Positions 49,588-58,215 of a stretch of 64,000 nt of DNA are shown piece after piece. The notes under the pieces are model-generated. The model was not told the origin of the DNA and did not search any database. It was given only the letters and a program-made list of their open reading frames with translations. The DNA comes from JAICSD01 sp963836665 (GTDB taxonomy: Bacteria > Acidobacteriota > Vicinamibacteria > Vicinamibacterales > 2-12-FULL-66-21): contig CAWIKL010000005.1 in NCBI GenBank assembly GCA_963836665.1, forward strand, positions 62,001 through 126,000. Direction: 5' to 3'. Every line of letters starts with the position of its first letter. The stretch's first letter is position 1. The translations under genes and the position numbers were made by a program.

Positions 49588-51024
49588 ATGCGTATCGTCG
49601 CGGCGTGCCTCGCCGTCATCCTCTACATCGCTCCTCCCGCCCACGCCCAGCAACGCACGCGTCCGGTCACGTTCACCATCCTTCACTTCAACGATGTCTA
49701 CGAGATCACTCCGGTCGAAGGCGGCCGGGCCGGCGGCCTGGCGCGTGTGGCGCGCTACCGCGCCGAACTGAAGGCGAAGGACCCGACGCTGCTCACCACG
49801 CTCGGCGGCGACTACCTGTCCCCCTCGGCTCTCGGCACCGCGCGCGTCGACGGCGAGCCGCTGCGCGGCAAACAGATGGTGGCCGTGCTGAACCTGGTCG
49901 GCGTCGACTGGGCGACCTTCGGCAACCACGAGTTCGACATCCCGGAAGCGGCGCTGCGCCAGCGCCTGGCCGAATCCCATTTCAGGCTGGTCGCGTCGAA
50001 CGTCACCGACGCGAGCGGGGCGTTGTTCCCGAACACAGTGCGCAGCGCCGTCGTGCCGATCAAGACGGCACAGGGCACCGTGCGCGTCGGGTTGATCGGG
50101 GTGACCATCGACGCGAATAAGCAGTCATGGGTCCGCTACGCCCCGCCGATCGACGCCGCCGAGAAGGCGATTGCCGAAATCAAGGGGCAGTACGATGTCC
50201 TGGTCGCGCTGACGCACCTGTCGATCGCCGGCGATCAGCAACTCGTCGAGCAAGTCTCCGACATCGACCTCGTGCTGGGCGGGCACGAGCACGAGAACTA
50301 CGTCCTCGAGCGCGGATCGCATTTCACGCCGATCATCAAGGCCGACGCCAACGTCCGCACCCTGGCGGTCGTCACGGTGACGGTGCCGGCGAGCGGCAGG
50401 CCGGTGGCATCGACACGCATCGTTCGCGTCGACGACCAGATGAAGGAAGGACCGAAGACGGCCGCGGAGGTCAAGAAGTGGGTCGAGCTGGGCTATGCCG
50501 CCTTCCGCAAGGACGGCTTCGAGCCGACCAACGCCGTCGCGACCATCGATCAGCCTCTCTACGGCCGCGAGGCGGCCGTGCGCAACGGATCGACGACGCT
50601 GACCGAGCTGATTTGCGAGGCCATGCGCCGCGAAGCGAAGACCGACCTCGCCGTCTTCAACAGCGGCTCGATCCGCATCGACGACGTCGTCCAGCCGGGT
50701 CCGATCACCGAGTACGACGTGATCCGCGTACTGCCGTTCGGCGGGAAGCTGCTCAAGGCGACCTTTACCGGAGCGCTGCTGTCGCGCGTGCTGCAGATCG
50801 GTGATCGTAATCGCGGTACCGGTGGTTACCTGCAGACGGCGGGCATTCCCGCAACCATCGACCCGGCAGGCCGTTACACGCTCGCGATCACCGACTTCCT
50901 GCTTACCGGCGGCGAAGCCAACCTCGGCTTCCTGACGCGCGACAATCCCGAGATTTCCAACATCGAAGAACTGCGCGACATCCGGATGGCGGTGATCGAC
51001 GAGCTGAAGCGCCGGTGGAGATAA
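49588..51024 (+). CDS. Secreted 5'-nucleotidase/bifunctional metallophosphatase
   Basis: 478 aa from ATG 49588 with a signal peptide (RIVAACLAVILYIAPPAHAQ). The calcineurin-like domain has FTILHFNDVYEI, GGDYLSPS, FGNHEFD, LTHLS and LGGHEHEN, the dimetal ligands of the UshA/YfkN family. The C-terminal substrate-specificity domain has NGSTTLTELICEAMR and NSGSIRIDD. It probably releases phosphate from periplasmic nucleotides. It is divergent from the cytochrome c operon across a 147-base shared promoter region. Confidence 0.9.
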   Translation: MRIVAACLAVILYIAPPAHAQQRTRPVTFTILHFNDVYEITPVEGGRAGGLARVARYRAELKAKDPTLLTTLGGDYLSPSALGTARVDGEPLRGKQMVAVLNLVGVDWATFGNHEFDIPEAALRQRLAESHFRLVASNVTDASGALFPNTVRSAVVPIKTAQGTVRVGLIGVTIDANKQSWVRYAPPIDAAEKAIAEIKGQYDVLVALTHLSIAGDQQLVEQVSDIDLVLGGHEHENYVLERGSHFTPIIKADANVRTLAVVTVTVPASGRPVASTRIVRVDDQMKEGPKTAAEVKKWVELGYAAFRKDGFEPTNAVATIDQPLYGREAAVRNGSTTLTELICEAMRREAKTDLAVFNSGSIRIDDVVQPGPITEYDVIRVLPFGGKLLKATFTGALLSRVLQIGDRNRGTGGYLQTAGIPATIDPAGRYTLAITDFLLTGGEANLGFLTRDNPEISNIEELRDIRMAVIDELKRRWR

Positions 51025-51139
51025 GTCGATCGCGGCGGGCGACCAAAGGCTCGAGAGGATACCAGGAGATCGGGACGTCACGGTGATGATCGGCGGCAAG
51101 GGAGCCGCGAACGATCTCCTGCGATGCTCCTGGTCGCAG

Positions 51140-52318
51140 CTAGCGAGCGCTGCTGCGAGTGACGCGCGTCGACCGCGTGATCGGGACGGTGATCTCCAGC
51201 TTACGGCTCTCGCGCAAGATGACGAGCCGGGCTGCGGTCCCGACCTTGGAATCGGAGAGCATGCGCATGAAGGCGGACGCGTCCTCGACACTACGGCCGT
51301 TGAACTCGAGGATGATGTCGCCGGGGCGCAGGCCCGCGGTCCACGCGTCGGCGGTGCGGCTCATCTGATTGACGAGCGCGCCACGCGTGTTCGGAGCGCC
51401 CAGCTCGTCGGCGATCTGCGTGGTCAGCGGCGCGATCATGATCCCCGGGATTGTGCCGCGCTGTACCTCGCCGAACTTGAGCAGGTCGTCGACGACGTGC
51501 CGCGCCAGGTTGCTCGGCACGGCGAAACCGATACCCTGGTAGCCGCCGGTCTCGCTGAAGATGGCGGTGTTGATGCCGATGAGCTCGCCTCGTGCGTTGA
51601 TTAGCGCGCCGCCGGAATTGCCCGGATTGATCGCGGCGTCGGTCTGGATGAAGTCCTCGTAGGTGGCGAGGTTGCCCCCCAGCGTCCGCCCGAGGGCGCT
51701 GACGATGCCGAGCGTCACGGTCTGATTGAGCTGGAACGGGTTGCCGATTGCCAGCACCCATTCGGCGACCTTCAGCTTCGACGAATCCCCCCACGGCAGC
51801 ACCGGCAGCGAGGGGTGCGCGTCGATCTTGAGCAAGGCGATGTCGGTCATTTCGTCGACGCCGATGATTTTCGCGCGCAGCTCGCGCTTGTCGGGCAGCA
51901 CCACGGAGACTTGTGCGCGCGCGTCGCCGACGACGTGGTTGTTCGTGAGGATGTAGCCGTCGGACGAGATGACGACGCCCGATCCGAGGCTCTGCGAAAT
52001 GCGGCTGCGGCTGCCCTGCATGTCATCGCGGTCGCCGAAGAAGTAGCGGAAGAGCGGGTCGGAGGCGAACGGCGAGTTCTGCTGGCGCACCGTCTGGAGC
52101 GACGTGATGTTCATCACGCTCGGGATGGCGCGGCTGGCGACGGAGGAGAGATCGGGCAGCACGGCCGCGGGCGCCTGGGCTGCGGGTTCGGCCAGCGGGG
52201 CGGGCAGCCGCGGCGCCGCACCCGCTTCCTCCGCGGCGCGGAACCGGCCCGACAACACCATGCCACCGAAGAACCCGGCGGCGATGAAGATGCTGGCGAC
52301 CAGAGCGCGGCGAATCAT
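51140..52318 (-). CDS. HtrA/DegP-like serine protease with one PDZ domain
   Basis: 392 aa. The N-terminal helix (ALVASIFIAAGFFGGMVLSG) anchors or exports it. The trypsin-like triad is in LTNNHVVGD (His), MTDIALLKIDA (Asp) and INPGNSGGALINARG (Ser). A single PDZ domain follows (WTAGLRPGDIILEFNGRSVED). The size and single PDZ resemble DegS-type or other Deg proteases for periplasmic quality control. Its ATG overlaps the HSP20 stop (ATGA), so chaperone and protease are coupled. Confidence 0.9.
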   Translation of the reverse strand: MIRRALVASIFIAAGFFGGMVLSGRFRAAEEAGAAPRLPAPLAEPAAQAPAAVLPDLSSVASRAIPSVMNITSLQTVRQQNSPFASDPLFRYFFGDRDDMQGSRSRISQSLGSGVVISSDGYILTNNHVVGDARAQVSVVLPDKRELRAKIIGVDEMTDIALLKIDAHPSLPVLPWGDSSKLKVAEWVLAIGNPFQLNQTVTLGIVSALGRTLGGNLATYEDFIQTDAAINPGNSGGALINARGELIGINTAIFSETGGYQGIGFAVPSNLARHVVDDLLKFGEVQRGTIPGIMIAPLTTQIADELGAPNTRGALVNQMSRTADAWTAGLRPGDIILEFNGRSVEDASAFMRMLSDSKVGTAARLVILRESRKLEITVPITRSTRVTRSSAR

Positions 52319-52713
52319 TGGACCTCGATCCGTCGCGGCGGAGTCGTCGTCTTCCGCAGCGTGACGGTGAGCACGCCGTTGTGCAGCTCGGCGCTGATGC
52401 CGTCCTGGTCGACAGCGTCGACGAACTCGAACGTTCGCTGGAAGGCGCCATGGCCGCGCTCGATCTGGTGGAAATGGCGACCGGGCGTCTCGGCGGCGGC
52501 GGCGGGACGAACGCCGCGGATCGTCAGGCGGTTTTCCTGGACGGCCAGCTCGATTTGCTCGCGGGCGAGCCCGGGCACCTCCGCCGTGACTACGTAGCGC
52601 CCCGGTGTCTCGTAGACGTCCATCGGCGGGTCCCAGGCGCTGCCGCGCGGCGTGGCCAACCGCTCGAGCCGTTCCTGCCAGGCGCGCAGGTCGCGCAAGG
52701 GATCGCAGGGCAT
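52315..52713 (-). CDS. HSP20-family small heat shock protein
   Basis: 132 aa from ATG 52713 (MPCDPLRDLRAWQERL). An alpha-crystallin domain: PPMDVYETPGRYVVTAEVPG, ENRLTIRGVR and AELHNGVLTVTLRK, ending in a short RRIEVQ tail. It holds unfolding proteins in an ATP-independent way. It is coupled to a downstream HtrA-like protease gene. No CIRCE-like repeat seen upstream. Confidence 0.88.
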   Translation of the reverse strand: MPCDPLRDLRAWQERLERLATPRGSAWDPPMDVYETPGRYVVTAEVPGLAREQIELAVQENRLTIRGVRPAAAAETPGRHFHQIERGHGAFQRTFEFVDAVDQDGISAELHNGVLTVTLRKTTTPPRRIEVQ

Positions 52714-52805
52714 GAGGCGATCGTAGCACTGTCGGGGCCGGCGCACCGGTTAAAGGCGAGGCTGTGCTAGGCTTTAGGTTTGTCCGGCGCGAAAAAACCA
52801 ACCCT

Positions 52806-53369
52806 ATGAGCTCAATCCAGGCGACGAGGATGAAGCGGGGCATGCTCATCAAGATGGGCAACGACCTGTACCGCGTCCTCGATCTCACGCACTTTACCCC
52901 GGGCAACAAGCGCGGCTTCGTCCAGGCGCGGATGCGCAACATCCGCAACGGGCAGCAGGCCGACAACAAGTTCCGCGCCGAAGAGGACGTCGAGCGCGCC
53001 ATCCTCGACGAGCGGCAGATGCAGTATCTCTACCGGGACGGCGATTCGTTCCATTTCATGGATACCAACAGCTACGAGCAGATCCACCTCGACGCCGAGG
53101 TGCTGGGCGACAACGCCAACTACATCCTGCCCGAGATGGTGATCAGCATGGAGTTCTACGGCGAGGAGCCGGTCGGCATCGAGCTGCCGGTGACGGTCGA
53201 TCTCAAAGTGATCGACACCACGCCGGGCATCAACCGCGCCACCGCCAGCGCCCAGGTGAAGCCGGCGACCCTCGAAACCGGACTGGTCGTGAACGTGCCG
53301 TCGCACGTCAACATCGGCGACCTCATCCGCATCGGCACCGAGGACGGCGAGTACCAGAAGAAAGTCTGA
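52806..53369 (+). CDS. efp: Elongation factor P
   Basis: 187 aa from ATG 52806. EF-P relieves ribosome stalling at consecutive prolines. Domain I has MKRGMLIKMGNDLYRVLD and the tip loop P32-G33-N34-K35-R36-G37; domains II/III have GIELPVTVDLKVIDTTPGI and ATLETGLVVNVPSHVNIGD. The residue at the position of E. coli Lys34, normally modified by EpmA, is Asn here, with Lys35 next to it. The modification route, if any, is therefore not predictable. Thymidine kinase follows 26 bases later. Confidence 0.95.
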   Translation: MSSIQATRMKRGMLIKMGNDLYRVLDLTHFTPGNKRGFVQARMRNIRNGQQADNKFRAEEDVERAILDERQMQYLYRDGDSFHFMDTNSYEQIHLDAEVLGDNANYILPEMVISMEFYGEEPVGIELPVTVDLKVIDTTPGINRATASAQVKPATLETGLVVNVPSHVNIGDLIRIGTEDGEYQKKV

Positions 53370-53395
53370 GGGATGCGAACGAGCGCAGCGAGTGA

Positions 53396-53971
53396 ATGAC
53401 TATGGACGTTTCGCATCGCGCAGGAGCGGGCTGGATCGAAGTCGTCGCCGGCAGCATGTTCAGCGGCAAGAGCGAGGAGCTCATCCGGCGCCTCCGCCGC
53501 GCGCAGATCGCCAAGCGCAAGGTCCAGATCTTCAAGCCGCGCATCGACGACCGCTACAGCAACGATCACATTACCTCGCACAGCGCGATGCAGATCCAGG
53601 CCGAGAGCGTCGGCAGTTCGCGCGAGTTGCTCGAGAAGGTGCAGGCCGACACCGAGGTCGTCGGCATCGATGAGGGGCAGTTCTTCGATCCGGAGCTACC
53701 GGCGGTCTGCACGATGCTGGCCGACCAGGGCAAGCGCGTCATCGTCGCTGGGCTGGACCAGGATTACCTGGGCAAGCCGTTCGAGCCGATCCCGCAGCTG
53801 CTCGCGATCGCGGAATACATCACCAAGACGCTGGCGATCTGCATGGTCTGCGGCGCGCCGGCCAACCACACCCAGCGGCTCGTCGCCAGCAGCGAGCGCG
53901 TGCTGGTCGGCGCGCAGGGGACTTACGAGGCGCGCTGCCGGCACTGTTTCGACCCGCGACTCGGGCAGTAG
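53396..53971 (+). CDS. tdk: Thymidine kinase (type II)
   Basis: 191 aa. Phosphorylates thymidine in salvage. A P-loop (AGSMFSGKSEELIRRL) near residues 18-33, a Walker-B-like DEGQFFD, the lasso tyrosine region GTYEARC and zinc-binding cysteines CMVCGAPA and CRHC. ATG 53396 or 53402 could each start the protein. Follows efp on the same strand. Confidence 0.94.
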   Translation: MTMDVSHRAGAGWIEVVAGSMFSGKSEELIRRLRRAQIAKRKVQIFKPRIDDRYSNDHITSHSAMQIQAESVGSSRELLEKVQADTEVVGIDEGQFFDPELPAVCTMLADQGKRVIVAGLDQDYLGKPFEPIPQLLAIAEYITKTLAICMVCGAPANHTQRLVASSERVLVGAQGTYEARCRHCFDPRLGQ

Positions 53972-53998
53972 CGAGGGCGCGAGGCGCGAGGCGGGCTG

Positions 53999-54568
53999 GT
54001 GCTGACCAACGATCCCAGTCTGCTCTCGTCGCTGCTGTTCCTGCTCGGCGCGGGATTCCTCGTCTTCAACCTGTATCTGTTCTTCCAGTTCTGGCGCAAC
54101 CGGCGCCTGCAGGGGGGGGCCCTGGTGACGTGGGCGCCGCCGCGGCCGCCCCTCTACCGGCTGTTCCTCTGGGTTGGCGCCGTCCTCGCCATCGTCATCT
54201 TCTACAAGGTGGCGGTGCTGCGTCTGCATCCGAAGTTTGTCTTCGGCGAGACGATGATGCTCGTCTACTACGTCTACGCGATGCCGCTCGGACTGCAAAT
54301 CCGGCGCGGCCTCTACGAGGACGGCATCTGGACTGACGGCGGATACATTCCGTACGCCAACATCGGCGGCCTGACCTGGCGGGACGGGGAGCACCCGACC
54401 CTCGTCGTGCTGTATCGCTGGCGCTCGTTCGCGCGCCGCCTGGTAGTGCCGCGGCCGTTCTACGCCGCGTCGCGCAAGGTGCTGCGCGACAAGATTGCGG
54501 CGCACGACATCCATTTCACCGGCAAGTCGCTCGATCTGGGACTGCACGACGAACGGGACGACGTCTAG
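53999..54568 (+). CDS. Hypothetical membrane protein
   Basis: 189 aa from GTG 53999. Three hydrophobic segments (LLSSLLFLLGAGFLVFNLYL, LFLWVGAVLAIVIFY, MMLVYYVYAMPLGL), then a soluble C-terminal part with LYEDGIWTDGGYIPYANIGG and VLYRWRSFARRLVVP. This order (two or three spans, then a PH-like beta domain) resembles DUF5673-type membrane proteins; no activity can be assigned. It is 27 bases after tdk and ends at a hairpin repeat. Confidence 0.7.
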   Translation: MLTNDPSLLSSLLFLLGAGFLVFNLYLFFQFWRNRRLQGGALVTWAPPRPPLYRLFLWVGAVLAIVIFYKVAVLRLHPKFVFGETMMLVYYVYAMPLGLQIRRGLYEDGIWTDGGYIPYANIGGLTWRDGEHPTLVVLYRWRSFARRLVVPRPFYAASRKVLRDKIAAHDIHFTGKSLDLGLHDERDDV

Positions 54569-54571
54569 TCT

Positions 54572-54603
54572 CCGAGGGGCGTTGCCCCTCGGACTCCCCG
54601 ACA
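54572..54603. repeat. Dispersed intergenic repeat, copy 1, with hairpin
   Basis: A perfect 9 bp hairpin (CCGAGGGGC, loop GTT, GCCCCTCGG) followed by ACTCCCCGACA, lying between two convergent genes. A near-copy lies at 62513-62543, also between convergent genes. It may act as a bidirectional terminator or REP-like element. It is followed by low-complexity GCTCGC-rich DNA to about 54690. Confidence 0.6.
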
Positions 54604-54717
54604 GCCTCACTCGCTCGCCGCTTCGCCGGCTCGCTCCGTTCGTCTGGCTCGCTCGCGGCGCTCGCTCGCGCGCCGCGAGCGTCTCGGCTATTTGTGAGAT
54701 CGGTCTCTAGCCGCGCG

Positions 54718-55509
54718 CTAGTGGTGGAGGATCCAGCCGATCGGCCCGCTGCCGAAGGCGACCGGATCGCGGATCCAGTCGGGCGGGATCAGCCATACGA
54801 ACGCGAGGATGACGATCACCATGACGTCGTACTGCCAGGTCGCGCGTTCGAAGGTCCAGAAGAAGCCGTTCCAGAGCATGCGCACCGGCAACGGTGAGCG
54901 GGTGATCACGGCCGGGCGCTCCTCGGTGCCGCGCTCGAGCACGCGGTAGGTGAGGATGACCCGGTCGGCGACGGAGAACACCGACAGCACCAGGATGACC
55001 CACAGCACGCCAGCCATGCGATTGGTGAACGCGCCGATCATGAACAGGACGATGCGCTCCGGCCGCTCCATGAAGCCGACCTTGCATTTCTGGATCAGCG
55101 ACTCGGCGCGCGCCCGCGTGTAACTGGTCATCAGCGCGAACATCATCGCGAACGAGGCGACCATCACGTAGTCGACGCGGCCCATCGAGGCGTAGAGGTA
55201 GATCAGGCCGATGAAGAGGACGATGTCCGAGAAGCGGTCGATGACCGAGTCCCAGAAGCCGCCGAACTTGCTGACCCAGTTCAGCTCCGTCGCCACCTTG
55301 CCGTCGATGAAGTCGAAGATGTTGGCGACGATCATGATGAAACCGGCCGGGATGAACTCGCCGCGCGCCAGGTGCACCGCCGCCCAGGCGTTGATCAGCA
55401 CGCCGACAAACGTGAGGATGTTCGGGTGGATGCGGAGTGCCACGCAGGCGCCGATGATGGCGCGGAGCGGGAACATGCAGATCTTCCCGATGAGCCCGGT
55501 AAAGGTCAT
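54718..55509 (-). CDS. CDP-alcohol phosphatidyltransferase-family protein
   Basis: 263 aa with about six hydrophobic segments. The signature DFIDGKVATELNWVSKFGGF then WDSVIDR follows the DGxxAR...G...D...D pattern, with the four acidic residues kept but Thr in place of the usual Arg. These enzymes make phospholipids or related lipids at the inner membrane from CDP-diacylglycerol and an alcohol. The alcohol is unknown. The gene diverges from uvrC across 53 bases. Confidence 0.85.
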   Translation of the reverse strand: MTFTGLIGKICMFPLRAIIGACVALRIHPNILTFVGVLINAWAAVHLARGEFIPAGFIMIVANIFDFIDGKVATELNWVSKFGGFWDSVIDRFSDIVLFIGLIYLYASMGRVDYVMVASFAMMFALMTSYTRARAESLIQKCKVGFMERPERIVLFMIGAFTNRMAGVLWVILVLSVFSVADRVILTYRVLERGTEERPAVITRSPLPVRMLWNGFFWTFERATWQYDVMVIVILAFVWLIPPDWIRDPVAFGSGPIGWILHH

Positions 55510-55518
55510 GTCGCTGCT

Positions 55519-55524
55519 ATAATT
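55519..55524 (+). promoter_or_regulatory. Putative -10 box for uvrC
   Basis: A perfect TATAAT, rare in this GC-rich DNA, lies 38 bases before the uvrC ATG in the divergent gap. No good -35 is seen 17 bases upstream. Confidence 0.35.
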
Positions 55525-55562
55525 TAAGGTTCGATACGCTCTGAAACAGCCCAGTGTAGTCC

Positions 55563-57441
55563 ATGCCGATTCAAGACCTCAAGACCCGGATCTCCAGACT
55601 GCCGGAGCAGCCGGGCGTCTATCTCTATTACAACGAGGCCGGGGACACCCTGTACGTCGGCAAGGCGACCGTCCTGCGCGACCGCGTGCGCAGCTATCTG
55701 GGCGCGCAGGGGATGAGCCCGCGCATCGATGCGCTCCTCGACGAGGCGGCGAACCTGGAGTTCATCGTCACCGATTCGGTCGTCGAGGCGCTCGCGCTCG
55801 AGAACCATCTCATCAAGCAGCGCGCGCCCAAGTACAACATCCTGCTGCGCGACGACAAGAACTATCCCTACCTGCAGCTGACGACCGGCGAAGCCTACCC
55901 GCGGGTGCTGATCGCGCGGAGCGTGGACAAAGACGATCACTACTACGCCGGCCCGTTCATGCCGGCCAAGCTCGGTCGCCGAACGATGGCGCTGACGCAC
56001 AAGCTGTTCGGCATCCGGTCGTGCAACGAGGTGATCACGGGTGATCGAGCGCGGCCATGTCTCGAATACGACATCCATCGCTGCATCGCACCGTGCGTCC
56101 GCGAGATCTGCAGCGAGGAGGAGTACACCGCGGCGGTGGGGCACACCAGACTCTTTCTCGAAGGACGCAACGACGAACTGGTGGCGCAGCTGACCGTGCG
56201 CATGACGGAGGCGGCGGCGGACGAGCGCTTCGAGCAGGCGGCGCAGCTGCGCGACGCGCTGCGCACGATCCAGACGGTGCAGCAGCGCCAGCAGAAAATG
56301 GCCGGAACAGAGCTCGGCGACCGTGACGCATTCGGGATCAAGGTGGGGCCTGCCGGCGCGATCGTCCAGGTGTTCCAGGTCCGCGGCGGCAAGGTGGTCG
56401 AGCGTGTGGAGCTTGCCAGGTACTGATGCGGTGCGCTCGCCGTCCGAGGGAGAAGGGGAGGTTCTCCAGGCCGCACTCGAGCAGTTCTATTTGGAGCGCG
56501 CGGCGCCGCCGGAGATTCATCTGCCGATCGAGCTGCCGCCCGCTGAGACCGAAACGCTCGAGACATGGCTGACCGACCGCTCGCAGCATCGAGTGCGAAT
56601 CGCCGTGCCCAAGCGGGGTGAGAAGCGCGGTCTGCTGGAACTCGCCGCACGAAACGCACAGGTCGCGTATCAGACCCGGTTCAACGAGACCGTCGCCGCC
56701 CACTACGATGCGCTCGAAACCCTGCGTCTCGTCTTGAACCTGCCGTCGATACCGCGCCGCATCGAGTGCTTCGACATCTCGACCATCCAGGGAGCGGAAA
56801 CGGTGGCCTCCATGGTGGTCTGTGAAGACGGCCGGATGAAGCGTTCGGAGTATCGCAAGTTCAGGATCCGAGGCCGTAAGCCAGGGTCGCCGGATATCGG
56901 ACATCGGCCACCGGATATCGAAGAGTCGCGACGCGTCCTCGACGATTTCGCGTCGATGCACGAAGTCGTGCTCCGGCGCTACCGCAAGGTCCTCGACAAC
57001 GGCGGCCCGTTCCCGGATCTCATCCTGATCGACGGCGGCAAGGGACAGCTGTCGGCCGCATATGAGGCACTCGAGGAACTCGGCCTGGCGAATCTGGTCG
57101 CGACGGGCATCGCCAAGAAAGAGGAACTGCTCTTTACCCGCCAGCATGTCGAGCCAATCGCGCTCGCCGCGACCAGCCCGGCGCTCCTGCTGATCCAGCG
57201 CATCCGCGACGAAGCGCACCGCTTCGCGATTACCTTCCATCGCCAGTCGCGGGCCAGGCGCGACCTGCGATCGGATCTGGATCAGATCGCCGGCATTGGA
57301 CCGCGTCGGCGCAAGGCGCTGCTCGTCGCCTTCGGCAGCCTCGCGGGGGTCCGCCGGGCCACGCGGGAGGATCTCATCGCGGTGGTCGGCACCAAGACCG
57401 CCGACGCGGTCCTCGCCCATTTCGCCGCCCTCGGCGGCTGA
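55563..57441 (+). CDS. uvrC: UvrC, excinuclease ABC subunit C (frameshift near 56418)
   Basis: About 625 aa when joined. Makes both incisions in nucleotide excision repair. The GIY-YIG nuclease is EQPGVYLYYNEAGDTLYVGK (residues about 14-33), a UVR motif follows, and the C-terminal RNase H-like nuclease has IECFDISTIQGAETVASMVV, LILIDGGKGQLSAA and DEAHRFAITFHR. The tail has a helix-hairpin-helix (IAGIGPRRRKALLVAFGS). The first frame ends prematurely in VERVELARY; removing one base in GCCAGGTACTG restores the frame. As uvrC is a core gene, a sequence error is likely. Confidence 0.85.
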
Positions 57442-57448
57442 ATCGGTG

Positions 57449-57468
57449 GCACGGGCCTCCCGTGCTTT
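57449..57468 (+). terminator. Intrinsic terminator after uvrC
   Basis: A perfect 7 bp stem (GCACGGG, loop CCT, CCCGTGC) followed by TTT, 8 bases after the uvrC stop. The T-run is short, so termination may be partial. Confidence 0.5.
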
Positions 57469-57577
57469 CCACGGCATTTCGGAGGCAATTTCCGGGAATC
57501 CTTCAATGCGCGGCTGTTCTCACGTGGTGCGCCTCTTGCAATTTGGGGCATTTCTCAGCCTGCGACTGAGACACTGG

Positions 57578-58192
57578 ATGCGGTTCGCGGACATCTTGCC
57601 TCGGGTGCGACTTCATGTCGGCGTGAGCCTCACGCGCCGGCTGCGGGTGGCCATGGAGATCGCTGCGTGGGTGGCGGCGGTCTGGTGCCTTGGCACCTGG
57701 GCGCTGGCGCAGGCGCTCCAGGCCATGGCCGTTCCGAACCAGCGCCTGTGGTCGCCCGAGCGGGTCCGCGCCTGGAGCGAAACGTTGCACATCGCGGGGC
57801 CCCTCCCGCTCGCGACTTTGAAAATTGGCCGGCTGGGACTCGAAGTGCCGGTGCTCGAGGGAACTGACGAGTCGATTCTCAACCGCGGCGCTGGGCACAT
57901 TGCCGACACGGCCGCCCCAGGCGAGGACGGCAACTCCGGCATCGCCGCCCATCGTGACGGCTTCTTCCGTCCGCTGAAGGACGCCAGCGTCGGCGACATC
58001 GTGGAGCTCGTGACCGCTCGTGGGACGACCCGCTACCGGATCGAACGGACCTGGATCGTCGAGCCAGAGGACGTCAGCGTTCTCGAACCGACGCCGGGCG
58101 CCGCGCTGACGCTGGTGACTTGCTACCCGTTCTACTTCATAGGCTCCGCCCCGCAGCGCTTCATCGTGCGCGCGGTGCGTATCACGTCATGA
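57578..58192 (+). CDS. Sortase, probable class D type
   Basis: 204 aa from ATG 57578; in-frame ATGs at 57506 and 57653 are alternatives. One N-terminal transmembrane segment (AAWVAAVWCLGTWALAQAL) then the sortase beta-barrel: GRLGLEVPVLEG, SGIAAHRDGFFRPL (His125), TLVTCYPFYFIGSAPQRFIV (Cys182 and Arg194, the catalytic set). Sortases cut a C-terminal sorting signal and transfer it to an amine. The next gene encodes a protein with an LPKTA sorting-like tail, an obvious substrate. The size and TCYPFYFIGSAP motif fit class D. Confidence 0.87.
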   Translation: MRFADILPRVRLHVGVSLTRRLRVAMEIAAWVAAVWCLGTWALAQALQAMAVPNQRLWSPERVRAWSETLHIAGPLPLATLKIGRLGLEVPVLEGTDESILNRGAGHIADTAAPGEDGNSGIAAHRDGFFRPLKDASVGDIVELVTARGTTRYRIERTWIVEPEDVSVLEPTPGAALTLVTCYPFYFIGSAPQRFIVRAVRITS

Positions 58193-58215
58193 CGATGGAG
58201 TGAGGAAGGATGACA

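Noticed and set aside
54600..54710. Short frames in the GCTCGC-rich intergenic DNA after the hairpin repeat
   Set aside because: They are low-complexity with no start signal or similarity, and lie between two convergent genes.
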